A stretch of DNA of 64,000 nucleotides, taken from contig OZ026605.1 in the NCBI GenBank assembly GCA_964020085.1, forward strand, positions 5,762,128 through 5,826,127, read 5' to 3'. The notes beneath the pieces were generated by a model, which had not been told where the DNA came from, searched no databases, and was given only the letters and a program-made list of their open reading frames with translations. This DNA comes from Micromussa lordhowensis. Taxonomy: Eukaryota > Cnidaria > Anthozoa > Scleractinia > Lobophylliidae. The position numbers and the translations under genes were made by a program. Below are positions 37,901 through 50,300 of the stretch, one piece after another (the stretch's first letter is position 1; every line of letters begins with the position of its first letter).

Positions 37901-40900
37901 AAAACTCTTAAAATATATTCTGCTATTTTCCATTACTTGATTTTGATGTAAGTGTATTATGGGCAAACATTAATTTTGCCTTAATGCATATGTACATACT
38001 GTTATACGATGTTAGCTAGCCTACTTCTAATTAATTTCATGGCAAATTTCGCTTTCAAATTCAGTCACTCTCAGTAAATTTCAATGGATGTTTGTCATAA
38101 TTTCAAGATAGGTGAAACAAAGAATAACCAGACATTTTCTTTAGATACCGGTAATACATTTTGCTGAATGAAAAGCTAATGGTTCAATTGGCCAGGCTGT
38201 TCAGAAGAAAATGTAATTATTATTTCCCCTGTGCTCATAAATTCGTATTGTGTATTGTGTTCATAGGTACTCCAAAAACTTTCATCATTCCAACTGTTCC
38301 TGCTAAAGGTAATTAAGAGCTTCACTGTTACAAGTCTCTAAAATGAAGTGTGCATAACAACTTTGTAAATTTATGATTTCTCCATCATAGCAAAACATGT
38401 GAATATCATTGATGTTATTGAATCTACGAGACTCTACTCTACTTGTGGTCATATATTGACTACTGGTCGAACACAAAGCTTCCAGTATGTTGGTCGATGT
38501 ATCGGTCGATAGTCGATCATGTTACTGTTGCAAAGTTTGTGGCCGCCAGCTTAGTGTGTGAGCTCACACACACAAAAAAAACTGATCCGCTATATCAACC
38601 TACCACCCACCGACTATCGACCAGCTAGCAATCGAGTTTGAGCGACTCTCAACCGACTGTCAACCGAGCGATCTTGGCCAACACATGCCTGATATTTGCG
38701 CGACAGTTCACCGATATGTCACCGACACTTGACCGATATCCCACCGAAATTTTGCCGATACTCGATCGAGATGCATCTGCGCAATATCGACCGATAGTCA
38801 GTCACTATATCAACCGAACCCCGACCGACTATCGCCCAGCTATCGGCCGAGTTTCGACTGACTATCGACAGACTCTCGGTCGATACATTGGTCGAGTGTT
38901 GACCGACAATCGACCAATATATCGACCGTCATAGCGGTCGCACTACCTACAGTAAACATGATCCGTTAAATCTGATTACTTTTTGAAAGTTGCTTACTGA
39001 AAAATCTTCTACCTTCTCAGAATGTCAGTCCACACCAAAGGGTTTTCTTCAAAAGGCAAAGAATCTGTTGGTAAATTTGACAGGAGAAGGATGGCTTCAC
39101 ATTAAATGGGAAGCCATAGACTCTATAAAGCCAGGTAAATAAAAGTCTAATGGTACTTACAGAGGTATTAGCTGTGCATATTGCCATAAGTACATGAGGG
39201 GAGCGTTACTAGTGGCCTATTAGAAATCGAAAAACCGCACAAAAAATCACCCAAAACCGCAAAAGCACAATCAAATTTGTCCAAAACTGGAATAAAAACC
39301 CTCACTGACAGAGCTTTGGTAGGCTTCAGAATCTCTCTTTCTGTTATTTGATTTTTATACATCTAAACCAGTGTTTTACACAGTTTAATAAAGAACAGGC
39401 TAATAAAGAACATATTTGAAGAAGGAAAAAAGTTTGATAGTAGAACATGATTTTTTTTTCCTAGGCAAATACTTCTTGCTAACCATGAAACTGTCCAAAA
39501 AAATATTCCTGCAACCAGGCAATCAAAAGTGGCTTAAATGAAACAAAACTACTTATGTGAATAAAAGAAGCTTTACTTTCAAGGTAAAATTTTGTGTCTT
39601 TCAAGTAATCAAGACTTAATTCTGTATGAAGATGATTCAAATTTTTAATGCGCAACCAGTCAAAATACCCCATTTTAAGAACCTGCTGACGCATAAACAA
39701 GCAAGGCGACCCCATTTTCTTATTGCATTTTTTTAATGGTCATATCATGAAATATGTTAACTATTCCAAGTTTCAAAAAAATGTTTGATAGTAGAACAAT
39801 TTCAAGGGAATTAGATTAATTGGGGGCAGCACTCTTGAGAAAATATAGTACCTTAATAATAATGTTTTCTTTCCAGATTACAATTGGACAAGCTATGCAT
39901 TAATCTACCATGATGACGACAGCACTGACAGACCAAAATGTATAGCTGTTCCAAAGGTCAGTTTACAAATAGCAAATTGTTCAAGGGGGAGGAGGAGGGG
40001 AGCATAGACTACACATCATCCAATATTTGTCCAGGAACTGCTGTAGCCCATCAAACATGAAAGGACTGTGGGAAGATAATTAATGGTTATTTTCTTTTCA
40101 TTTGCTCTAATAACTAAGGTCTTCCACATTTCTGAATGAGACTGAGAATGAAAATGAGAATTAAGGCTATACAATTTTTTTATAATACACAAAATGCATA
40201 GGCAGGCCATTTAAAAATACACACAGACATATCAAAAACAAAGGTATATCTTCAGGGCTAAAACTTGGTAGTTGCCAGGTCATTAGTGGTGACTTACCAC
40301 TAACCAGCCAGGGTGACTAAAAATTGAGGTTTACTAGCCGATATGGGACTAAAGTGGAAGATGTCTTAACAGACACTCTGGTAAGCGCCGAGCAGTTCTA
40401 CTAATGACTGCCTTCACAAAATCTTGCTTGAACTCCCATACAAACTTTGTATTCCCTTAAGCGGACATTCTCATTAGCAGCCATGGACACTTGGAGGGCT
40501 TATGATCTAGACTTTTTCTTAGTTTTTATGATCCCATAAATGAACACTTGAAATGAATTTGTAAACTGTATCACTGCTTTTTGTTGCAGCGAGACCTTTT
40601 ACTGCTAATTTTAATGCTGGCTGCAATGTAATTATTCTAGTAAGCGGCCAGCTTTTTTGTGTCTCGAGGGTGTCCACTTACAAGGGCTTCCACTGCATGA
40701 TACAAAATACTAATTGTGTAGTTCCAGAAAATATCCATACCCCCACCACGGAGGGAATTTCACGTAAGCCCCCCCCCCCCTCCCCGGAATTTCCATTTTT
40801 GACCAGTAAAACTAAATCGATCATACAACCCCCCCTCCCCCTGGAATTTCCTGGGTCTTTGACCCCCCCTCCCCTTCGGAATTTCCAATTCCCTCCGTGG

Positions 40901-43900
40901 TGGGGGTATGGATATTTTCTGGAACCACACATGTGATGTATTGCAAAGTACGAAGTTAAAATAAAAATATAATTAAGTTTAAGTTTAATTGGAGTAACTT
41001 TCTCTTCTTGTTCCCAAATTTAATTAATCCAACTTCAATGAATGTTTAGTTTGTAGGTGGAAAATTCCAAGGGGATACCATTTTGATTTCTCTGTTGCCA
41101 TGAGACTCCAGACTCACTGTGAGAGTACTTTGAGGACTTTTTTCATTGCGCATGCCATTTACTTCTATGACTGTTTTGGAACAATAATAATGAAACAAAT
41201 ATGTGGAGATTTCCTTCTGGTTGTGATCAGCCATGCCAACCGAAAAACTGAGGAATAAGAAGAATCAAGATAACAAAAATAGACCTTATACAAAAATGGA
41301 TGGCAATTACTTCTATCTGGTAATTAAAGTTTCTTCAACCACTTGTGGTACAGAATCAAAAGAAATTAAGTTTACCGCTGATTTCTCAAAATATCCAATT
41401 TTCAAACCACTTCTTGTTTCCCTTGGAGGTTCAAAAAATCAGAATTCTGGTGTATATTATTGAGCAATCAATTTCTGGGATTTGGGCACAATTCAACTTT
41501 TATAGTTCTTTCTCTTATGAAAATGCTGACTACAAAAAATTCAAGGGACACTTATTTGGTCCTGGGCGATTAAGAATTCAAGGAGACTAGTCCAGTATGT
41601 AAATGAATATATGAAAGATCATATAGTTGAACTGCAGAGAAAGATATGAAGACATGATTTATCATTGCAGTTATACACACAACTTAAGCAGTTGTGAAAT
41701 TAAAGCCTGAAAAAAATTCAGCTCTGTCAAATTGTCCATGCACTCTTACTCCTGTTCAGGCATGAATTTTTTTCAGGCTTTAGTTTCACAACTGCTTAAG
41801 TTGTGTGTATTAACTGCGATGATAAATCATGTCTTCATACTAGTCCAGTATGTAACACTTTTTTCCTGAAATTTTTCTTCAGAACCAAACAGAGTATTCG
41901 CTGAAGAAAGATGGTGCCCGGAAAATCCCATATTCCTTCCATGCTGCAGTATGTATAACACTTCTACCTACCTAGACTGTGTCGAAATATGTAACTTACA
42001 GTAAATATGTGAACAAGTGATTCCATGTTGCAGACATTACATTGAGTGGCAAAAATTGGCATTTAGATCTTTTGTCAAATCTTCCAAAGCTAACTGAGGT
42101 GCTCAAATTTATGAGTTAAATTACTGTAGCATCCCGTAGTATATGGTTGTGCTGCTGGTATAATTTTCAATTAGGGAAACTGGAAGTGATTTTTTTATTT
42201 TTATTTTCCAATTTGTCTCATGTGAACTGCCCGCACATATAAAAAAATCATTTTCCAATTTGTCTCATGTGAACTGCCTGCACATATTACATCCCTCTGG
42301 GGTTCTACTGTGCTATTAATTAGTATGTAGTTTAAGGTTCTGTGTAACACTTCAAATGTTTGCCTGGAAATGCAGCTGTCTCACAAGACGGAAGAAAGAT
42401 AGACCTTTGTCAGAACATTCAATTTAACAATTTTCTAATGTACACAGGAGTTTCTCTGCTCATGTTTGAAGCTTTGATCTGCCACTGATGGGTGAAGTCC
42501 TACCAGCTATGCAGACTACCATAATTCTGAGGGGTACTCAAGATTTCAAGTGACTAGAGTGATCCAATGGGCAAAATAATCAAAACACCAAAAAATCCCT
42601 GGGTTTTCCAACAAAACCCAAAAAACTCTTGGACCAAAAATTTATTGTTTTCAATACAAGTTTTACCCAAAACATTCCCTACCTAAATTAAGCCACTCCC
42701 AAAAAAATATTTGTCAAATTTCCTTACCCAATAAAATCCGAGAATGAAAAAAAAAATTTGAAACCCCAAAATTGCTTTGATCATCCCTGTCACTTGAAAT
42801 CCAGAGGTCCCCCCCTCCCTCGCCTTAACCCCTGGAACTATTAACCTGTGTAGTTGTTCCTGTGTGGTTTTCTGCAGTTAAATATCAAGTGCCCATAATT
42901 TGAATGTTTTCACAAACAGTTACTATTGATAACTTATTGTTAAGTGAGTGTAGATTGAAGTGAGAAACTTTAGAAAAATAGATTAAGGGAACTTTGACTT
43001 TGCCATTAGATAAAGGCTAACTGTAAACATTATTTTAGATTTAAATTTGAGCAATGCCTGTCAGATTGATCGTGGATGGCCTAACCCATTTTGCTATAAG
43101 TGCACTTCGTAATGTCATCCAAACACCATTGCACAAAGAAAATAGATTTAAGGTGGCTCATACCAGTTTTCTCGTTCGGGGAGTAGATCACCATCGTGCG
43201 TCACGCGTGAGAAACATGAGCGATGGAGGCGCGAGTTTTTTTTACCAAAACAAATATGGCGGCACGCAGCTTTTTTTGCCCAAGGTCACTTTTGTACTGT
43301 TGGAGACAAAATTCGCATATAAAGGAGGCTTTACTTGCTGGAACAACTTTAGTCAATTCTGTGAATTTAAGAAAAATTGTTTCTATCAGCAATCCAATGT
43401 TTCCCAAATTTCAAAGGAAACTCGATCGATCATGCAGCCACCAAGAACGCATTCAGGACTCGTAAAACATAGCAAACCCAGAATTTGTGTAAAAATTCTA
43501 CAGAGTAAGCCCAGGAGGTTGTCTTTAACGACAACTACAACTGTAAAACATAGGCATGCAAGGCGTTCAAGAGTTATTTTTTAATTAAAAGGTTATGAAG
43601 ATAGGAGCATTTAAGGGAGTGTTTACAGTGACAATTTAGTTATTGACAAGTGTTTTTGGCTACGATGCACAGCACGAAAGAAAGTGAGAATTTGTGATAT
43701 ATATACGATCTTAAATCTCTAAGATAAACGAATAGTAGGCCTTACAATTTTGGTTTAAAAGTCTGGCTGCCTGGTTTATGTTGAGAGTGGAAAGAGGCGA
43801 AGTGAAGGCCTTGGCGTTGTTTATTTTAACGAGAGAGAATGGGTGATTGTTTTCGGGTAGGTTTTTGAGTTGGTGCGCAAAGAAAGGGCTGTGAATTTTT

Positions 43901-46900
43901 TCTTTGTAGAGGAGCAAGCCATATATGTGTATTTTGTGCTTCCATAATAAAACATGGAGTGTTGACAGATGATGTTTGCTGACAGTGACTGTGCATTGCA
44001 AGCAGTTGAGCATCACAAAAATTACTTTGAATTCGTTATGTAATTCTCCCTCCATAAAGCTAAATCGATGACATGTACACTGTTTTACTGAACAAACTAC
44101 TGCAGTAATCTGACACGTCTCCGAATTAATGTAGATACCATCTTATTTTCTAACAGGCAATTTGATTCGTTCTTTGATGCAACCCACTTCGTGATTGGTG
44201 TGACACGCCACATGCATAACTCCCTGTCACTCGCCGATCTCATAGCCCTTTCAACCCCCAAGAGGAATTTGTGCTCAAAAATACTCAAGTTAAGAGAACT
44301 TTTCGTATTTTATACGAGTCCTAAGTTTACCCTTTTTACACAACAACACTAGTTTACCGAAAAAAAGAAAGAGAAAAAAACACCTCTGACACGTTGACAG
44401 TCTAATTTAATTCATTCCCATATGAAAAATAAAAGTGTCAAATTACCATTTGTAACTAAAAATAGCAAGCATCTTGTGGGAACAAGTGGTGATGATTTGC
44501 CAGCTCTAATTGAATTTACTCCCTTGTGAAAAACAAGTGTCAAATTACCCTTTGTAACTAAAAAATAAAATATCTCGTTATATTTCCATGCAAAAACAAT
44601 CGTTACCTGTACCTATTGTAAACGTTCGAACTCTTTCAAATCAAGATAGTCTCGTCTCCTCTAAAACATTTCGTAAGTACTAGAAGCAACGATGCGCGAC
44701 GTCTAATTGAATTTACCCCTTGTGAAAAACAAAAATATCAAGTTACCATTTGTAACTAAAAATAGCAAGTATCTCGTGGGAACAAGTGGTGGTGATTTGC
44801 CAGCTCTAATTGAATTTACTCCCTTGTGAAAAACAAAAGTGTCAAATTACCCTTTGTAACGAAAAATAAAAATATCTCGTTATATTTGCACGCAACAAGA
44901 ACACAGCAACCGTTACCTGTGCCTATTGTAAACGTTCAAACTCTTTCAAATCAAAATAGTCTCGTCTCCTCTAAAACATTTCGTAAGAACTAGAAGCAAC
45001 GATGCGTGACGTCTAATTGAATTTACTCCTTGTGAAAAACAAAAATATCAAGTTACCTTTGTAACTAAAAATAAAAACATCTCGTCCATTTGCATACAAC
45101 TACCTCATGCACTGTTTCATACCTCAAGGCTCATCTCGTCCATAACTAAAATCCTAAGCCTAACTCACAGAAAATGCCGAAGTAAAGCCAATATATGAAT
45201 ACTTCCTCCTCTTTTATAGAAGAATAAATATGGCAGTTCTGAACTGTATCGGGATCAAATCTTCTCATATACCATTTACTTTTAAAACAAGAAATTTGAT
45301 TGGCTGTTTACAGTAGATCCGATCTGATTGGTGTGACATACATACATCTCTCACTCACTGACTCACTGATCCATTGACCCGTCCACAACATACTCGACGC
45401 GCCGACTAAGAGATATTTTTTTTACAAAAAAATAACTCAATGATGTTTTAGCATCAAACGACATCAAACTAAACGAAACGCCTGTTCGGAGCCCGCTCAC
45501 CCGCGTGGGCACACGAAGCAGTCAGCAGTAGTCAAAACAGCTCATAAGCAACTGCTGATCTTATAAAGTCTGGATTTTTGAATGCGTGTCTATGCTTTTT
45601 ATTTAATATAATGTTATCATTGAGAGCAAACATCAGAAAAAAACTAAAAAAATTCTACGGAAAGGAAATTTGCACTGCAGACTGCAGATTAATTACCCCT
45701 TCAATCACCTTCATTTTCAGAATACTAATTCAGTTTTATTTCATGGCGTATAACATGTGATTGTACGACCTCCTTTACGTTTTGAATTTTCACTGGATAA
45801 TTCAAGGCAAAGGCTAAGTGAATCTCACTGTTTAGCCAACACAGTGCATTGTATAAATTTTGAAGAGGGATTTTCATCTGTATGGATGGCCCCTAAATGT
45901 GTTGCTCTGCATCAAGTTTGTTTAATTGGCTGTTGAACAGACTCAGGTCAGGTATTTTTAAAAAAGGTCTAAACAACAAGAAAGGTAATTGTTATAGCTA
46001 CTAACTTTATTGCATACTACACTAATTTAATGTGGGATCATGCGTATATTACTAACGACATCTGTGGTCGAGTATTGATCGATACCCTCAACCGACATCT
46101 TGACTGACACTCTGTCAACATCTTGATCGATACAGCAGACCAGTGAATTTATACAGGGCTACAACAAATAGGCAGTTAAAACAAAACCATGGAGTTTAAA
46201 CTGTTAAAAAAGCCACAATTATCATTTGTTCAAAATAAATGACTGAGAATAATTATTCTCTTTTTGCAACTTTGTAGGTTGTTGTAAACCCCTATGGTCA
46301 TGGTGAAATCGAACTTCAAAGGTTTACTTTTAGAGGTAATAATAAAAAGTCATATTGCTTTGATGTAATAATTGTAGCAAAATCATCTGTATTGAAAATC
46401 GTCTTTTTGATTAACTGTATAGAACTTCCAAACAGGTAATAAAGTGTTGTTGTTGTTGTAGCATAAATATATACCTTGGATATGATTTGAAAAGTTAATT
46501 ATCGTGGGGGTGTTGTTCAATCAATCCAAGAAATCTAAGGTGGAACATTTTGAATGCTATTTTATTCAGACTCAGTTTAAGGACATCATAAAGTGGAACC
46601 AAAACAAATTTAGCAAACTCCCTCAGATCACAAACCATATGAAAGAGATGACTTGAAATATGACACAAGATGTGAATTCCACTTTATCATGAACATAACC
46701 CAAAAGCTTAATCTAGTCCTATCTTCCCAAATTGATAGTAATAATGGATGAATGTCAGTAGTTGATTAAACTTGATTTACAATGTAAAAACAGATCAACA
46801 GCAACAAAACTCTTAAAATATATTCTGCTATTTTCCATTACTTGATTTTGATGTAAGTGTATTATGGGCAAACATTAATTTTGCCTTAATGCATATGTAC

Positions 46901-49900
46901 ATACTGTTATACGATGTTAGCTAGCCTACTTCTAATTAATTTCATGGCAAATTTCGCTTTCAAATTCAGTCACTCTCAGTAAATTTCAATGGATGTTTGT
47001 CATAATTTCAAGATAGGTGAAACAAAGAATAACCAGACATTTTCTTTAGATACCGGTAATACATTTTGCTGAATGAAAAGCTAATGGTTCAATTGGCCAG
47101 GCTGTTCAGAAGAAAATGTAATTATTATTTCCCCTGTGCTCATAAATTCGTATTGTGTATTGTGTTCATAGGTACTCCAAAAACTTTCATCATTCCAACT
47201 GTTCCTGCTAAAGGTAATTAAGAGCTTCACTGTTACAAGTCTCTAAAATGAAGTGTGCATAACAACTTTGTAAATTTATGATTTCTCCATCATAGCAAAA
47301 CATGTGAATATCATTGATGTTATTGAATCTACGAGACTCTACTCTACTTGTGGTCATATTTTTTTTAAACTCATGTGTACATTGTTCTCTAGCTAGCAGT
47401 CTTGGCACTAATCAGTGACTTTTCACTTGCTGAATGCTCGACTGTTAGTAGTCTAATTAAAGGCTGAACCATGATTATATCTTATGACAAAGGGAATTAA
47501 AAAACAAGAATTAAGTGACAACTAAATGTCCTTCTGATATAATATTACTGAAATACCTCAAGCTAATATACGGACCTGTCACTTTTTGTGATACTTAGTA
47601 TCACTGCATGGGTATAAATTTGTAAATTTAATGTGTGACTGACTTGTTGTTATCACTGTTTTATGAAGGTGCCCTCCTACTTTTATCTAGCTTAACTTGG
47701 TGCAAACATTTCTTTATTTGAATTCTGCATCAATAGTAAACTGGATTTCCAGCCTTTTTGTGAGCCCATGTTCCTTGCCCCACACCATTGTTGGGAGGAG
47801 AATTACAGCCAGAGCTAGAATGGCTGGAAATTGAGCCTACTTTTATGGAAGCTGTTGTGCAACTTTTAGTTTTATTTTACTTGTACCATGGAGCCCCACC
47901 TTATGGTCACCTTGTTAACACGGTCACCTCATTATTACAGCCGGTCTTTATTGTCCTGGCAAAATGCCCAAACATTTTCTTATAAGAAAACCCTGTTAAT
48001 CTGGCCACCCTTTTAATATGGTTGATAGCCGGGCGCCACATTCTGAAATCATAACCTGTATAATGCTCTATAATTTTCCCCATTAATACAGCCTTTTGGA
48101 CGAGTTATGTTCATCTTTCCATTGTTAATATTGTATGTGCTGATTAAAGTTTCAATTTTTTTTATAAATTATACCTGCACTTCTAATGCTCATTAAAGAA
48201 CAGCTGTTTAGAAATACAATGGCAATGCCTGTCAAGACATCACTTAAAATATAGACCATACAGATATAGACCCTGTTAATTATTATAGGGTCAAATTTTC
48301 ATGGCCCGTTGGTAACCACATTAACAGGGATCCACAGTAATAATGCATCCTTGCTTTTAATGCTTTGTATTTTTATTAATAATTATTTTGTCTTTGCTAT
48401 GCCAGGTACAGCAAAATTCATAGGTCCCATAGTGGGAGGGTTGATAGCTGGAATTGTATTGCTGGTGATTTTGTATGCTGCAATGAGATGGAGAAAGAAA
48501 CCCCTGTGCCCAGGTAGGCTGTAAACGTTAAGTTGTGAATTAATGAAGATTTAACAAAGCCATGGACATTATTTTGTAGCACATTAAGTTAAACATGAAG
48601 CAAGCTAATACATTGAGGCTTAGGTGTTTAGCCTACCAGTCATAAATCCCAACAGGCGTCTGGTGGGCACATTAATTTTGATTGGCTACCTGATCGACTA
48701 GAGTGCCATTTTGGTGCACTAGCGTCCTGCAAAATTAAGGACTGTTGCAAGCCATGAGCACAACAAAAAGTTCAACGAGCTCTCCTCCTGCATATTAATG
48801 AATCTCGATAGATTTCTTAGGCGTACTCTGCAATACAATAACAACATGAACTGGCTAAATTCTGCATCCTTTTTGTGCTTAAAAACTGTTTTGCAACGCT
48901 GCCATGTACAGGAACCTGATATATCAGAGATTTTGTGGATTTTGCTTGTAAACTTTCTTTTATACAAATTATATACCGGTAGCTGACATATTTCATTTTG
49001 TGAGTGCAGTCTTAATGTGTTGAAGTTACAAACTTCAATATTTTGTGCTTGAACTATAAATTAAGTGAAGGATAGGGAAATCCTCCCCCCTGATAGCTCA
49101 GAGGGAGTGTAGGCACACCAGAAAATAATTATCAATTTACTGCATTGGATGGTACGCGCGAACTGTTTTGGACGACTTTGGTTTAGTATTTATGTATTTA
49201 CTTAATTATCTTTTCATTTACTTGTTTGGTTCTTTATTATTTATACATTTACTCATTTTTACTTATACTGGTACCACAGTCAAATTCCTATCTGTGGAAG
49301 GAATATGGGTGTCTCCTAGAATAGCACATTGTCATTGTTGTTATTGTAATCGTTTTTACTCTTTTTAAATTTATCATAGATGGTCGGGGAATGCCCCCAC
49401 CTCTACCACATCTAAAGGAAAACAGCAAGGGTAAGTTGAATATGGCAAATTCTGATCATAAAGTATCCAAAAATTGATTTGTAAGTCTCCTTCCCCTCTG
49501 ATCACAGTTTAATCTATCAATGAAAAATTATTTTGGTTATACACCCCCCCCCCCCCCTACACCTGCAATATAGAATTTTATATATATATTTTTCCTTAGG
49601 AATTTGTCAAACCATTGTGTATCCTCAAATAAAAAATAATGGGTTAATATTGATGCGAGTAAAGTGAAGCTTCTGAAAGCTTTTGACAAACAGTATGTCT
49701 CTCCAACTTATCATCGAAAGTGTCATGACATCACCCCCATCACCCCCTGGATGTGAGCCAACTGTACCCGTGGATATATCTTTTACCAATTCGTAATCCC
49801 GCCTCCTTAGATTTGCTGACACTAAGACATGTATAGTTATATTTTAGGCTACAAAACCGTACAGTATTCCCTTGCTCGACAAATATCGCTTGAAAGTCGG

Positions 49901-50265
49901 AAAGTCGCGTACATATCTTTCTGTTAAATATTTGCGTTCAAACCAAGCATGCTTACTTACCCAAGTTCGATTGCATCGCTAATCCTGAATCTTCCTCCAA
50001 CGCTTCTTCTCGACATTTCGTCAGTTTGGGCTGCAATTGTTCACTGTTGTTGCTGTCCAAACGGAACATCACGGTGAAAAAGTATTTATTTATTCTTAAG
50101 TCATCGAGTCGGCGAGAAATCAAACTTGCATTTGATACTTGTGAGTGGCGCCCAGCCGCGACACGTATTTCCCGCGCTTTCCATTCACGTGTTCAACAGG
50201 ATAATGCACGAGTTGATCACGTGCAAACGCAACAAATTTCTGATTATCTTTTGATAAAGGGGCTA

Positions 50266-50300
<35 letters not shown>

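Larger units (their letters stand above)
29569..38454 (+). repeat. Tandem segmental duplication, copy A (8.9 kb)
   Basis: Near-identical to 38458-47359. It contains receptor exons 4-8 with their introns. By eye I find about a dozen substitutions and three small indels against copy B, all intronic. Its left edge cuts through a hairpin-type transposon (29350-30087). Confidence 0.97.
38458..47359 (+). repeat. Tandem segmental duplication, copy B (8.9 kb)
   Basis: Second copy, in direct orientation. The junction (38452-38460) shows the end of copy A (GTCATAT), three unmatched bases (ATT), then the start of copy B (GACTACTGG). After copy B the original flank resumes with a T run at 47359. Confidence 0.97.

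Noticed and set aside
38458..47359. Second 8.9-kb unit as a separate paralogous gene
   Set aside because: It lacks its own signal peptide, TM and SEFIR exons; it only repeats internal exons of one gene.
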